64,000 bases of DNA from an uncultured Bacteroidales bacterium (GCA_946186915.1 CAMHOY010000005.1:62001-126000), one strand, 5' to 3'. Counted from the stretch's first letter, positions 7,893 through 16,905 are shown. Program-made: numbers and translations. Notes: generated by a model not told the origin, from the sequence alone.

Positions 7893-8693
7893 TTACAGCA
7901 TCTTGCTCAACTCTTCGTAGTATTTCGGGGAGACAGGAACGGGCTTGATGTCGCGGATATCCAACTCCGCGTGTATCATGCCTTCTTTATCGCGTCGCAG
8001 CACTTTTACGTGGCGCGGGTTGACGAAATACGAGCGTTGGCAGCGAATGATACCGTGCCGCTCCATCAAGTCCTCTATGCCCCGCATCGACTGACGCAAG
8101 GAGTATTCTTTCTTATGCTCGCCTTCCATATAATGGATGGAGATGTAGTTTTCCTGCGCCTCTATATATAGAATGACATCGTGCGCGATGACCAGTTTGA
8201 GACGGCCTGTACTGTCCGTGAAGCGCACCAGGTCTTCTTCGTTCACATCTATCTCGTCCGGACGTATCAGTGCCAAAAGCAGGGAGAAGACGATATAGGG
8301 GTAGGAAAGCGTAGCGAACGACAGACGCAGACATTCTCCCAGCGCAGGGAAATATCCGTAGTCGCCGTACAGTAATGCCACGTACAGGGCGGCGAAGCAT
8401 GAGAAGACGAACAACTCGCCAAGACTCCATATCGTGTATTGCCACCAACTCATGTTCAGATGCGCGCGTAATACAGTCATCGGAATACGCGAGAGAAGCA
8501 TCACGCCGATCAAGATACATGTCAACAACAAGGTGTTGATTGTTGGACCGTGCGCTACACTCAGGAACTCATCAATCCATTGGCTTTGATAAATCAGCAC
8601 AAACCCGAGAAAGAAAACCGGCATGGCCAATACGTGCATTACCGTCGCCGTCGGCGAGGTTAATGAAGCGGGTATTTTTGGTATTTTTTTCAT
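7893..8693 (-). CDS. membrane-bound LytTR-family DNA-binding regulator
   Basis: The 266-residue protein has four hydrophobic helices in the first 150 residues (about 19-37, 51-68, 85-108, 124-145) and a C-terminal LytTR DNA-binding domain, seen as ILYIEAQENYISIHY, SLRQSMRGIEDLM and IIRCQRSYFVNPRHV. LytTR domains bind direct repeats upstream of target genes. Here the sensor half is a membrane domain rather than a receiver domain, so the protein may act as a one-component membrane sensor. No partner histidine kinase lies nearby. Its signal and targets are unknown. It is convergent with rlmN across the octamer array and divergent from the small gene at 8885. Confidence 0.88.
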   Translation of the reverse strand: MKKIPKIPASLTSPTATVMHVLAMPVFFLGFVLIYQSQWIDEFLSVAHGPTINTLLLTCILIGVMLLSRIPMTVLRAHLNMSWWQYTIWSLGELFVFSCFAALYVALLYGDYGYFPALGECLRLSFATLSYPYIVFSLLLALIRPDEIDVNEEDLVRFTDSTGRLKLVIAHDVILYIEAQENYISIHYMEGEHKKEYSLRQSMRGIEDLMERHGIIRCQRSYFVNPRHVKVLRRDKEGMIHAELDIRDIKPVPVSPKYYEELSKML

Positions 8694-8805
8694 ATCATTT
8701 TACGGTGTGACAAAATCAGATATATGATTTTTTCGTCCCTATATTTATATTTTAGTCCTCAAAACGGCTGTTTTCATCACAAACATTCGTCACTAATCAC
8801 AATTT

Positions 8806-8838
8806 CTTGCAAGGTAGGCCAAATTGCAGTAATTTTGC
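8806..8838 (+). promoter_or_regulatory. Bacteroidota-type promoter for the gene at 8885
   Basis: A CTTG -33 box (8806-8809), a 20-nt spacer and a TAATTTTG -7 box (8830-8837) match the Bacteroidota housekeeping promoter pattern. Transcription would start near 8843, about 40 nt before the ATG. Confidence 0.65.
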
Positions 8839-8884
8839 ACCGTCAAATTAAAAATTTGTTGTTTAACACTCAAATGTATCAATT

Positions 8885-9376
8885 ATGGACAAGACTATTA
8901 TTATTCAACCTGAAAGTGGATTGCAATTCAACTGGCGTGAAATCGCAGCAAATCCGAGTGGTCGTCATGAGTCCAACATCGACTTGGTAGCCTATAAAGC
9001 ACTCTATATTAATAAAATCGCACAAGCGCGTGCGCGCGGGCTGGAGCCTGTATTGGTTAGTCTGCCGGTGATGGACGAAAACCGTTTCTTCGCGTATATC
9101 ACCCGTGGCATGAGCATGCAGGAACGCAAGAACTTGTTGTATTGGTTAGGCGGCAAGACCGAACGTCTGCGTAACATCCACGAGTTGTATAACTTGGCGC
9201 TCTTCCGCCTGGCTGCTCTCCAGTGTGTGCATATCATTGATATCACGAGTCCTATGTTAGCGCATCCTAACTACTGCGAGTTGCTTGAGCAGGACGGTGT
9301 GACGCTCTCTCAAGCAGGTGAGTCGCTGGTGAACACCGAGATGATGAAAGTACAAGTACACGAGACTGCCGCTTAA
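8885..9376 (+). CDS. small protein resembling the C-terminal part of SGNH/GDSL hydrolases
   Basis: The 163-residue cytoplasmic protein (no signal peptide) contains DLVAYKALYINKIAQARARG, PVLVSLPVMDENRFFAYI and a terminal DGVTLSQAGESLV. This order recalls the second half of SGNH hydrolases, where the end motif is normally DGxHPN with catalytic Asp and His. Here the His and Pro are replaced by Thr and Leu, and the N-terminal GDS-type block is absent. Activity is therefore doubtful. It has its own promoter and a strong hairpin terminator overlapping its stop codon, so it is expressed as a single gene. The family link is tentative and no function can be given. Confidence 0.45.
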   Translation: MDKTIIIQPESGLQFNWREIAANPSGRHESNIDLVAYKALYINKIAQARARGLEPVLVSLPVMDENRFFAYITRGMSMQERKNLLYWLGGKTERLRNIHELYNLALFRLAALQCVHIIDITSPMLAHPNYCELLEQDGVTLSQAGESLVNTEMMKVQVHETAA

Positions 9377-9395
9377 GCAGCCTCGTGTTTTTTTT
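9359..9395 (+). terminator. bidirectional hairpin terminator
   Basis: Arms CACGAGACTGC and GCAGCCTCGTG (one mismatch) enclose a short loop and are followed by eight T residues on the + strand. The hairpin includes the stop codon of the upstream gene and reaches the end of convergent yidC. Confidence 0.85.
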
Positions 9396-11253
9396 ATCTC
9401 CGTTGTGCCGCTTTCGCACGCTCACGGGCTAACTTCTGCTGTTCGCGTTGCATGGCTTCCAAGCGTTCCATGAAGCCGGATTTCTTCTTGCCGGCTTTCT
9501 TCTTTTTGTTCTCTTCCATCTCCTTGAGCATCTTCTCATCGTCCAGTGCCCAGCGGAAGATCATCGTCTGAAGGATCGTGATGAAGAGAGAGAGCAGGTA
9601 GTAGTAACTCAGACCCGCAGCGTAGTCGTTGAAGATGAAGAGGAACATGAGCGGCATCGCGTACATCATGTACTTCATAAACTTCATATTCGGATCCGTA
9701 GCCTGCGACTGCATCGTGATGAAGGTATAGCCGAAGTTGGCGATGGTCATCAAGAGACAGAAGAGCGACAGGTGGTCGCCCAGCAGGGGGATATTAAAGT
9801 TCCAATGGAAGATGGCATCGTAGGTCGATAAGTCATCCGCCCACCAAAGTGACTTGCCGCGCAACTCGATAGCCGTCGGCAGGAACCAGAACATAGCCAT
9901 TAATACAGGGAACTGGAACAACATAGGCAAGCACCCGCTCATCGGACTCACGCCCGCCTGGCGGTACAGCTCCATCGTGGCCTGCTGGCGTTCCTGCATT
10001 TTCTCTGCCGGGTATTTCTCGTTGATGGCTTCTATCTGCGGACGCAATGCGCGCATCTTCGCGCTCGATTTATAGGAGACGAAGACGAACGGCAGGATGA
10101 TGAGTTTGATGACGATGGTCATCAGCAGGATGACGATGCCGATATGTAATCCCCAACCGGTGAACAAGTCAAACATAGGAATGACCAGCGCTGTATTGAT
10201 CCAACTGACAATCTTCCATCCCAGCGGCACAAGTTTATTTAGACGCAGACGCTCGTCACGCGCTACGCCGTCATCGTAAGCCTTGAGGGTATGATAATGG
10301 TTCGGACCAAGATAGAAACGAAAACCAGTCTGTGTGCGGCCGTTCAGGTCAAAAGGCACAGAGGTGTGAGTCGTGTATTCCTTGATGTATCCGCTGTGTT
10401 TGCTTTGTACGGTGGAGGTGAAGACGGAAGAAGAGAATGCATCGTCCGCAATGAGGACGGACGAGAAGAACTGGTCTTTGTATCCGATCCATTTCACGCG
10501 TGCGGATTCTTTCTCGCTGTCATCTTTGCTTTCACTCAGTTTCTCCATCTCGCCGCCGGTAAGCATGTATTGCAACTGCGCATAGCGCTCTTCGAACTTG
10601 CGTCCCTGCTCATGTTGCGGGATGAGTTGGCGCCATTGGAGTTCGAGCGAGTTCACGTTCTGCGCCAATTCGTTCTGCATGTTATGCGGAACAAGCGCCA
10701 GGTGCACCATGTAATCGTCTGATAACTCATAGACGAAGTCGAGCCATGCCTCTTCGCTTGTTCCCGGCAAGCGCATGATGGCTTTACGAGGGTCGTCTGT
10801 CTCCACGGGCGTGAAGATCAGGTTCGATGTATGCAGGATGCGGTTGTTAATGGTAATGAGGGTAAGACCGAAGGACGACTCGTCCGCACGGAAGAGGCAT
10901 AAGGGGTTTACGGTGTCGCCGGCAGCATGATAATCCAGCAGTTCAGCCCGCTGGATAACTCCGCCATAAGACGAGATGGTCAACCGCAGGTGATCGTTCT
11001 GCAGTGTGGTCCATTGTTCCTCGGGTTTAGACTCCTCTACTTTTTCTTGTGCAGACGCAGTGGCTGTGTCCATGCTCAGCGTAATCGAGTCTGCGATACG
11101 TTGTGCCTCTACCATCGCCTGGCGTGCGGCACTAATTGAGTCTTGTACGCGTTGGCGCTCCGCTAACTCTTCCTTCGAAGGACGGTTGAGCATAGTGAAC
11201 CCAACGATAATTGCGGCTATCAGAAGAAAGCCGATCCATGTATTTTTATCCAT
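9394..11253 (-). CDS. yidC: membrane protein insertase YidC
   Basis: YidC inserts and folds inner-membrane proteins, alone or with SecYEG. The 619-residue protein starts with MDKNTWIGFLLIAAIIVGFTML, an uncleaved first helix followed by a large periplasmic beta domain to about residue 350. The conserved insertase core then has five helices, with IILPFVFVSYKSSAKMRALRP, the GCLPMLFQFPVLMAMFWFL segment and a final helix pair. The tail is strongly basic (KKKKAGKKKSG), as usual for Bacteroidota members, and may contact ribosomes. It is the last gene of a minus-strand run deoD-outer-membrane protein-yidC with 27 nt before its start. Confidence 0.96.
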   Translation of the reverse strand: MDKNTWIGFLLIAAIIVGFTMLNRPSKEELAERQRVQDSISAARQAMVEAQRIADSITLSMDTATASAQEKVEESKPEEQWTTLQNDHLRLTISSYGGVIQRAELLDYHAAGDTVNPLCLFRADESSFGLTLITINNRILHTSNLIFTPVETDDPRKAIMRLPGTSEEAWLDFVYELSDDYMVHLALVPHNMQNELAQNVNSLELQWRQLIPQHEQGRKFEERYAQLQYMLTGGEMEKLSESKDDSEKESARVKWIGYKDQFFSSVLIADDAFSSSVFTSTVQSKHSGYIKEYTTHTSVPFDLNGRTQTGFRFYLGPNHYHTLKAYDDGVARDERLRLNKLVPLGWKIVSWINTALVIPMFDLFTGWGLHIGIVILLMTIVIKLIILPFVFVSYKSSAKMRALRPQIEAINEKYPAEKMQERQQATMELYRQAGVSPMSGCLPMLFQFPVLMAMFWFLPTAIELRGKSLWWADDLSTYDAIFHWNFNIPLLGDHLSLFCLLMTIANFGYTFITMQSQATDPNMKFMKYMMYAMPLMFLFIFNDYAAGLSYYYLLSLFITILQTMIFRWALDDEKMLKEMEENKKKKAGKKKSGFMERLEAMQREQQKLARERAKAAQRR

Positions 11254-11280
11254 TCTTATATAGTGTGTATATTATTTTCG

Positions 11281-12033
11281 TCACAGTTTGCCGAACATGA
11301 TTCCGATATAGAACCGGGGACCGCTCGGTGTCATAAAATTACTCCATTTGACATCTCCTGCGAGGTCAGTCAGTCCGCTCTTTGTGCGACCGAAGGGGAG
11401 CATGTAATCAATTCTAAATAATAAAGCCATGTGACTGTTCAAGCCCACTTCCAGACCGATATACGGATCCATATAGAAGAAAGGCGTCTTGACGTATGAG
11501 GCATTGTATATCGTCGAGTCGGTTGTACCTTGCGGCACATAGGTCACGGGATCCGGCGGGAGGTATAATCGTTTCATAGCACCGCCACCAACAGAAAGGC
11601 CGATCAAAGGACGCACCTTGCCCCAAGTGGTGTAGAAATCGCAGACCGCACCGCCATAACCGACGCGTATATTTCCATTCCCGTGAAAAGGTATTATGGT
11701 CATTCCGCCTTCTGCGCCCAGATGAATATGATTGAGTAAGTGAACGCGCAGCGTACCGCCCAAGCCTAGACCTACACCGTCTTTCGGTAACCCGCGTACA
11801 TAGTCTGCACTACCTAAACCGGCATTGCTGAAGATCTTGCGCGGGTCGTCGGAGAACATATATCCGATATGCAGCATCATGCCTCCGGAAATGCCGGAGA
11901 AGACAGGTGAACTGCTTTTACGACTCGTTTCGCGCTCAGTACTCGTTTGTTTTTCAGCAGTAACTTCCTGCTCCTGAGCCATAAGACCCAGGGGCAGGAT
12001 AGTCAATGCTATTAAAAGGATTTGTTTTTTCAT
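11281..12033 (-). CDS. predicted outer-membrane beta-barrel protein
   Basis: The 250-residue protein has a signal peptide (MKKQILLIALTILPLGLMAQ), a charged low-complexity stretch to about residue 45, and alternating aromatic/Gly-rich strands (GISGGMMLHIGYMF, HLGAEGGMTIIPFHG, PFFYMDPYIGLEVGLNS) ending in FYIGIMFGKL with hydrophobic alternate positions, typical of small outer-membrane barrels. No enzyme or transport family is recognised. Its ATG overlaps the deoD stop by 4 nt (ATGA), so it is translationally coupled to a purine-salvage gene. The reason for that pairing is not clear. Confidence 0.65.
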   Translation of the reverse strand: MKKQILLIALTILPLGLMAQEQEVTAEKQTSTERETSRKSSSPVFSGISGGMMLHIGYMFSDDPRKIFSNAGLGSADYVRGLPKDGVGLGLGGTLRVHLLNHIHLGAEGGMTIIPFHGNGNIRVGYGGAVCDFYTTWGKVRPLIGLSVGGGAMKRLYLPPDPVTYVPQGTTDSTIYNASYVKTPFFYMDPYIGLEVGLNSHMALLFRIDYMLPFGRTKSGLTDLAGDVKWSNFMTPSGPRFYIGIMFGKL

Positions 12034-12749
12034 TCGGAAATTATGTCAAATGCAACATCCATCATGTTCGTGAACGAGTTCTGGCGTTGCTCTGCTGTCG
12101 TAGCTTCACCGGTTAGGATGTGATCACTAACGGTGCAAATAACCAGCGCTTTCTTGCCGGCACGTGCAGCGTTCATATACAGCGAAGGAGCTTCCATCTC
12201 GTCTGCCAGTACACCCATCTTTGTCCAGTTCGCCTTGCGTTCGTCTTCGCAGTAGAATATATCTGCGGAGAAAACGTTTCCGACATGGTACTTGTAGCCG
12301 CGTTTCTCTGCGGCTTCTACGGCTTTCCGGCAGAGTTCAAAGTCAGCAATCGGTGCATAATGACCCGGGAGGTTGTATTGCTGGTCCCAATTACTGTCGG
12401 TGCAACTACCTTGCGCGATTACCAGGTCGCCGAGTTTCACGTACATCTGACGAGCACCGCACGAACCCACGCGGATGATAGTGTCCACATCGTAGAAATT
12501 AAATAACTCATACGAATAGATACCGATCGACGGAATACCCATTCCATGTCCCATTACCGTTACTTTCTTTCCTTTGTACGTACCGGTGAAACCCAGCATG
12601 CCACGTACATTGTTAATCTGTACAGGGTTCTCTAAGAAACGCTCTGCCATCAGTTTGGCACGCAGCGGGTCACCCGCCATAATCATCGTTTTTGCAATCT
12701 CACCGTACTGCGCACCAATATGCGGAGTCGGACAATTTTCTTTTGCCAT
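12030..12749 (-). CDS. deoD: purine-nucleoside phosphorylase, DeoD type
   Basis: DeoD splits purine (deoxy)nucleosides with phosphate into base and (deoxy)ribose-1-phosphate in nucleoside salvage. The 239-residue length is typical of the hexameric bacterial class. Recognisable segments are IAKTMIMAGDPLRAK near residue 18, VTVMGHGMGIPSIGIYSYEL near 64, TIIRVGSCG near 90 and DEMEAPSLYMNAA near 178-190, where the family Glu residues bind the ribose. The catalytic Asp region near the end reads CTVSDHILTGE. It is the first gene of a run with the outer-membrane protein and yidC. The 70-nt gap to kdsB holds only repeated CAGTTTT-type words and no clear promoter. Confidence 0.95.
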   Translation of the reverse strand: MAKENCPTPHIGAQYGEIAKTMIMAGDPLRAKLMAERFLENPVQINNVRGMLGFTGTYKGKKVTVMGHGMGIPSIGIYSYELFNFYDVDTIIRVGSCGARQMYVKLGDLVIAQGSCTDSNWDQQYNLPGHYAPIADFELCRKAVEAAEKRGYKYHVGNVFSADIFYCEDERKANWTKMGVLADEMEAPSLYMNAARAGKKALVICTVSDHILTGEATTAEQRQNSFTNMMDVAFDIISE

Positions 12750-12784
12750 AATTGTTGTTGTGTTTTTAAAAGGTTAATATTATT

Positions 12785-12822
12785 TTAGTTTTCAGTTTTT
12801 TCAGTAATCAGTTTTTAGTTTA
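12785..12822. repeat. AT-rich imperfect repeat between kdsB and deoD
   Basis: The spacer contains repeated TTAGTTTTCAGTTTT and TCAGTAATCAGTTTTTAGTTT words, imperfect and T-rich. On the minus strand these give TAA, TAG and TGA triplets after the kdsB stop. It resembles the other gene-border repeats but is too degenerate to define a unit. Confidence 0.55.
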
Positions 12823-13566
12823 TAAGTGTTTGTACCATTCGATGGCTTTCTCGAGGTCCTCGGGTGTGTCTATTCCGATAGTCTCTTGTTCTGTGACGCC
12901 TACGCGGATAGTGTATCCGTTCTCGAGCCAGCGTAACTGCTCCAGGCGTTCCTCTATCTCCCGCGGACTCTGCGCCATTTTGGTGATCTGCGCCAACACA
13001 TCAGCACGGTAGGCGTAAATGCCAATGTGCCGGTAGTAACTTCCGTCCGCACATGCAATCACTTTGCGGGAGAAGTTCAGCGCAATGCCGCTCGCCTTGT
13101 CCCATGCTACTTTGGGCGTATTCACGTTTTCCAGCGCTTCTTTGCTGTCTTTGTCCGTGAATGGACGAACCAGCGTGGCTATCTCTGTGTCGGGCGCATC
13201 AAAACACGCCATCAGTGTCTCTATCTGTTCGGGTTGGATGAAGGGCTCATCGCCCTGTATGTTGACAATCACAGTGCTTGTGTCATTCTGTGCGCGCCAT
13301 GACGGGGTGGTGATTGCTTCGTACGCTTCCAGGCAACGGTCTGTGCCGCATTTATGGTCGGCACGCGTCATCACCACTTTTCCCCCGAACGATTCCACCG
13401 CATCATAGATGCGTTCGTCATCCGTAGCCACCACCACGGTGTCTAACGCTTTGCTCGCTTGCTCGTACACCCGGTGGATTACCGTCCTGTTGCAAATCTC
13501 TGCTAACGGTTTTCCAGGGAAGCGGGTAGAGCCGTAACGCGCTGGGATGATTCCAATGTATTTCAT
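12820..13566 (-). CDS. kdsB: 3-deoxy-manno-octulosonate cytidylyltransferase
   Basis: KdsB activates Kdo with CTP to form CMP-Kdo, needed for lipid A-core assembly. The start was moved to ATG 13566 so that the protein begins MKYIGIIPARYGSTRFPGKPLA, the family N-terminus with the nucleotide-binding loop. This gives 248 residues, the normal size. Other family segments are VVVATDDERIYDAVESFGG, IVNIQGDEPFIQPEQIE and the GIYAYRADVL block. The start codon lies 10 nt after the mfd stop, so the two are probably co-transcribed on the minus strand. Confidence 0.96.
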   Translation of the reverse strand: MKYIGIIPARYGSTRFPGKPLAEICNRTVIHRVYEQASKALDTVVVATDDERIYDAVESFGGKVVMTRADHKCGTDRCLEAYEAITTPSWRAQNDTSTVIVNIQGDEPFIQPEQIETLMACFDAPDTEIATLVRPFTDKDSKEALENVNTPKVAWDKASGIALNFSRKVIACADGSYYRHIGIYAYRADVLAQITKMAQSPREIEERLEQLRWLENGYTIRVGVTEQETIGIDTPEDLEKAIEWYKHL

Positions 13567-13576
13567 ATTTATGAGT

Positions 13577-16500
13577 TTAAATCTCTCCTTTTTCAATCTT
13601 CGAGAGCAGGGTCATCGCTCCGTTGATTGTTTTGACATTTGTTATCGTGATGTATCTTCTGCCGGTAGGAACACCTTTTTTGTCGCGTTCCTCGTTCAGC
13701 ATGCACCGTTCAGGGCGCGTAGTGGCGTATTGAATCATGTTTCCGAACACTTCCGATTGCCAGTATGCATCCCTATGTTGCACCAAGTACATCGTCATTC
13801 GTTCGCCTTTGAGCAGGATTTTCTCTACACCCAAGCGGCAACATAGCCACCTTAGACGTACGACATCCAATAGTTCCTCTGCGCTTTCCGGCAGCGCTCC
13901 GAAGCGGTCGATGAGTCGTTTGCGGAAGTCCAGCAACTGTTCTTCGCTGTGCAAGCTGTCCAATTCCCTGTATAAGGTAATTCGCTCCGAGATGTTCTCG
14001 ATATATTCCATCGGAAAACATACCGGCAAATCCGTCTCCAACTGGCTGTCGGAGCACCAAGTCATTTTCTCATTTGGACATTTACCATTTACCATTTGGT
14101 TCTCATCGGAGCCGAGTCCTTCTTCTTCGCGGAGTTCTTCGATCGCTTCGTTTAGTATGCGCTGGTAGGTCTCGTATCCGAGGTCTGCGATGAAACCCGA
14201 TTGCTCGGAGCCTAACATGTTTCCTGCACCGCGTATATCGAGGTCCTGCATCGCCAGACTGAATCCTGCGCCTAATTCGGAGAACGTGCTCAGCGCCTCG
14301 AGTCGCCGTCTCGCATCTTCGGTCAGTAACTCTTTATCGGGTGCGACGAGGTAGCAATACGCTTTCCGGTTGCTGCGGCCCACACGCCCGCGTAACTGGT
14401 GCAGGTCCGCCAATCCGTATTTGTCTGCCGAGAAGATGAGTATAGTGTTCACGTTCGGTATGTCCACGCCCGACTCGATGATGGTCGTCGAGAGCAGAAT
14501 GTCATAATCGTAGTTGATGAATGCTTCGAGCCGTTCCTCCATCTCTCCGGCGGGTAACTGTCCGTGTGCCACGACGATGCGTGCTTCAGGGCATAACTTC
14601 TGTATGCGCCGTTCGATACGCGGTAACATCTCAATGCGGTTGTTGACGATGAACACCTGTCCGTTGCGAGCCATTTCCAAATCAATCGCTTCTTTGATGA
14701 TATCTTCGTCGTCCAAGGTAATCAGTTCTGTTTGAACGGGATAGCGGTTTTGTGGCGGAGTGGTCATCACACTCAGGTCGCGTGCGCCCAACAAAGAGAA
14801 CTGCAAGGTTCTCGGGATAGGCGTTGCCGTCAAAGTCAATACATCAATGTTCGTTCGCAGGCTCTTTAATCTCTCTTTGGCTGCTACGCCGAATTTCTGT
14901 TCCTCATCGATGATCAGTAATCCCAGATCGTGCCATTTGACACTTTTTCCGATGATTTTGTGTGTGCCGATGAGGATGTCTATCTTGCCCGCTTCGAGGT
15001 CCGCCATCAGTGCTTTCGTTTCTTTTTCGCTTTTGAGTCGGCTCAGGTATTCTATTCGTACGGGCATGTTCTGCATTCGCTCGCGGAAGGTGTTGTAGTG
15101 TTGTAGTGCCAAGACGGTTGTCGGAACGAGTACCGCCACCTGTTTGCCGTCGGTAGCGACCTTGAATGCCGCGCGCATTGCCACTTCGGTCTTTCCGAAT
15201 CCTACGTCTCCGCAAACCAGCCGGTCCATGGGCATCGGGCTTTCGAGATCGCGTTTTACATCTGCTGTCGCTTTCGCTTGGTCGGGGGTATCTTCGTAGA
15301 GGAACGAGGCCTCCAGCTCATGTTGCATATATCCGTCGGGCGAATAGGCAAAGCCTTTCTGCTGTTTGCGCGTGGCGTAGAGTCTGATCAAGTCCCGCGC
15401 GATATCTTTTACCTTATCTTTGGTGCGCTCCTTGAGTCTTTCCCAAGCGCCCGAACCCAGCCGTGCGATGGTCGGTTCACTTCCCTCGCGGCCTTTGTAT
15501 TTGCTGATACGGTGCAGGTTATGGATGCTCACGAACACATTCGCTCCGTCGCGGTAGATCAATTTGATCATTTCCTGCGGCTTGCCGTTGACAGGGGTGG
15601 TGACCAATCCGCCGAATTTCGCAATACCGTGATCGCTGTGCACCACGTAGTCTCCGATCTGTAACTGGTTGATCTCACGCAGGGTGATGATGGCTTTGCC
15701 ACGCCGTGCGTTCTCGCTACTCATCGTCACGCGATGGAAACGTTCGAAGATCTGATGGTCGGTGTAACAGCATATTTTCAGCCCGTGATCCACAAAACCC
15801 TCGTGCAACGTAGCGTTGATGCCTGTAAACGAGATGGCGGTATCTTGTGCCTCGAAGATAGCTTTGAGTCGGTCCAATTGTTTCGTTTGCCCGGCTAAGA
15901 TATAAATTTTATAGCCGTTATCAATGTGCTTGCGCAGGTCTTCCGTCAAGATGTCGAACTGTTTATGGAAGACAGGTTGGGGGATGGTGTCGAACGCAAT
16001 CTTGCTATGCGTGGCAAATGCACTCTTCTCATTAATCTCGATGGTCTTGCGCTTTCCTAGGTCTCCTAGGTTTCCTAGGACTCCTAGTCCATCTAGTTTA
16101 AACCGCACCATCCCGAAATCGTTGCTCGCCCACACAAACTCGTCGTTCAAGTAATCCCCAATAGTCTGATTGGTGCTGTCTGACTTCTGACTGCCTACGA
16201 TTTCAGCGCTCTCAACACGTGACTTGGACAATTGGTCTTCGATATCGAATTCACGAATGCTGTCAATCTCGTCGCCGAAGAAGTCAAACCGGTAAGGAAT
16301 GTCATGACCGTAACTGTAGATATCGACAATCGAGCCACGTATTGCGTATTGTCCGGGTTGGAACACAAAGTCCACATGTTCAAACCCGAGTTCGGACAGC
16401 TGCTTGCCGAGTTCGGATTGCTGTATTTCCTGTCCCACTTTGAGTGTCATGCTGACAGCTGACAACTCTTCTTTCGCCGGCACAGGTTCTGCGATGGCTT

Positions 16501-16843
16501 CGGGGTATGTGACTACAATCTGCACTTTGTTTGCGGCGAGCGCAGTCAGGGTCTCCGTGCGGAGTATGGTCGCTGCATCGTCGATAGTGCGTCTGCGTTT
16601 CGCGGCAGGGAAGAACATGGTGTCCGCCCCTACGGCTTTCATATCCGCGTAGAGGTATTGTGCCGTTTCTGCGTTGTCAAAGATCACAAACAGCGGTTTT
16701 TGCGAGTGAGCGAGCGCCAACGCGCGCGTAGAAGCGTGTAATCCGCTTAATAACACATGTGCGTCACGGTGCCCCAACTCCTTCCTGACTGCCGCCAGTT
16801 CCGGATGTTGCCCAAACAGTATTTTCAAGTCTTCTATATTCAC
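13577..16843 (-). CDS. mfd: transcription-repair coupling factor Mfd, with in-frame repeat inserts
   Basis: Mfd displaces RNA polymerase stalled at DNA lesions and recruits UvrA. Domains in order are the UvrB-like N-terminal part, the RNA-polymerase-interacting domain (about 430-490), and the RecG-like translocase with GDVGFGKTEVAMRA (Walker A), IDEEQKFGV (motif II), TATPIPRTLQ and QLRGRVGRS, followed by the C-terminal UvrA-contact domain. A GTG start at 16843 was chosen because a TACCTTTG -7 box at 16874-16881 covers the only upstream start (TTG 16876). This gives 1,088 residues. Two inserts look foreign: a run of LGx triplets (DGLGVLGNLGDLG) from a 9-bp array at 16055-16090, and QMVNGKCPNEKM from repeats at 14063-14106. 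Both keep the frame. Confidence 0.95.
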   Translation of the reverse strand: MNIEDLKILFGQHPELAAVRKELGHRDAHVLLSGLHASTRALALAHSQKPLFVIFDNAETAQYLYADMKAVGADTMFFPAAKRRRTIDDAATILRTETLTALAANKVQIVVTYPEAIAEPVPAKEELSAVSMTLKVGQEIQQSELGKQLSELGFEHVDFVFQPGQYAIRGSIVDIYSYGHDIPYRFDFFGDEIDSIREFDIEDQLSKSRVESAEIVGSQKSDSTNQTIGDYLNDEFVWASNDFGMVRFKLDGLGVLGNLGDLGKRKTIEINEKSAFATHSKIAFDTIPQPVFHKQFDILTEDLRKHIDNGYKIYILAGQTKQLDRLKAIFEAQDTAISFTGINATLHEGFVDHGLKICCYTDHQIFERFHRVTMSSENARRGKAIITLREINQLQIGDYVVHSDHGIAKFGGLVTTPVNGKPQEMIKLIYRDGANVFVSIHNLHRISKYKGREGSEPTIARLGSGAWERLKERTKDKVKDIARDLIRLYATRKQQKGFAYSPDGYMQHELEASFLYEDTPDQAKATADVKRDLESPMPMDRLVCGDVGFGKTEVAMRAAFKVATDGKQVAVLVPTTVLALQHYNTFRERMQNMPVRIEYLSRLKSEKETKALMADLEAGKIDILIGTHKIIGKSVKWHDLGLLIIDEEQKFGVAAKERLKSLRTNIDVLTLTATPIPRTLQFSLLGARDLSVMTTPPQNRYPVQTELITLDDEDIIKEAIDLEMARNGQVFIVNNRIEMLPRIERRIQKLCPEARIVVAHGQLPAGEMEERLEAFINYDYDILLSTTIIESGVDIPNVNTILIFSADKYGLADLHQLRGRVGRSNRKAYCYLVAPDKELLTEDARRRLEALSTFSELGAGFSLAMQDLDIRGAGNMLGSEQSGFIADLGYETYQRILNEAIEELREEEGLGSDENQMVNGKCPNEKMTWCSDSQLETDLPVCFPMEYIENISERITLYRELDSLHSEEQLLDFRKRLIDRFGALPESAEELLDVVRLRWLCCRLGVEKILLKGERMTMYLVQHRDAYWQSEVFGNMIQYATTRPERCMLNEERDKKGVPTGRRYITITNVKTINGAMTLLSKIEKGEI
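14063..14106. repeat. intragenic ATTTACC-type repeat in mfd
   Basis: CATTTTCTCATTTGGACATT followed by TACCATTTACCATTTGG is a chain of related 6-7 bp words. On the coding (minus) strand it encodes NQMVNGKCPNEKM and keeps the frame. The words match the gene-border repeat at 5140-5173 (AAATGGTAAAT). Confidence 0.7.
16055..16090. repeat. intragenic 4 x 9-bp array (TCCTAGGNN) in mfd
   Basis: Four 9-bp units (TCCTAGGTC, TCCTAGGTT, TCCTAGGAC, TCCTAGTCC) lie in frame. On the coding strand each is one LGx tripeptide: LGV, LGN, LGD, LGK. The forward strand carries TAG triplets, but the coding strand has none in the used frame. Confidence 0.9.
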
Positions 16844-16866
16844 GCGCGCAATAACGCAAACTAAAA

Positions 16867-16905
16867 TCGGCTGCAAAGGTACAAATTATTTTTGACATAC
16901 ACAAG
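16867..16905 (-). promoter_or_regulatory. promoter of mfd-kdsB
   Basis: On the minus strand a TACCTTTG -7 box (16874-16881) is preceded at 19 nt by a TTGT -33 box. Transcription would start near 16867, about 24 nt before the GTG at 16843. This excludes the upstream TTG as start codon. Confidence 0.65.

Noticed and set aside
16843-16876. TTG 16876 as the mfd start
   Set aside because: It lies within the -7 box TACCTTTG, upstream of any transcript from that promoter; GTG 16843 was preferred.
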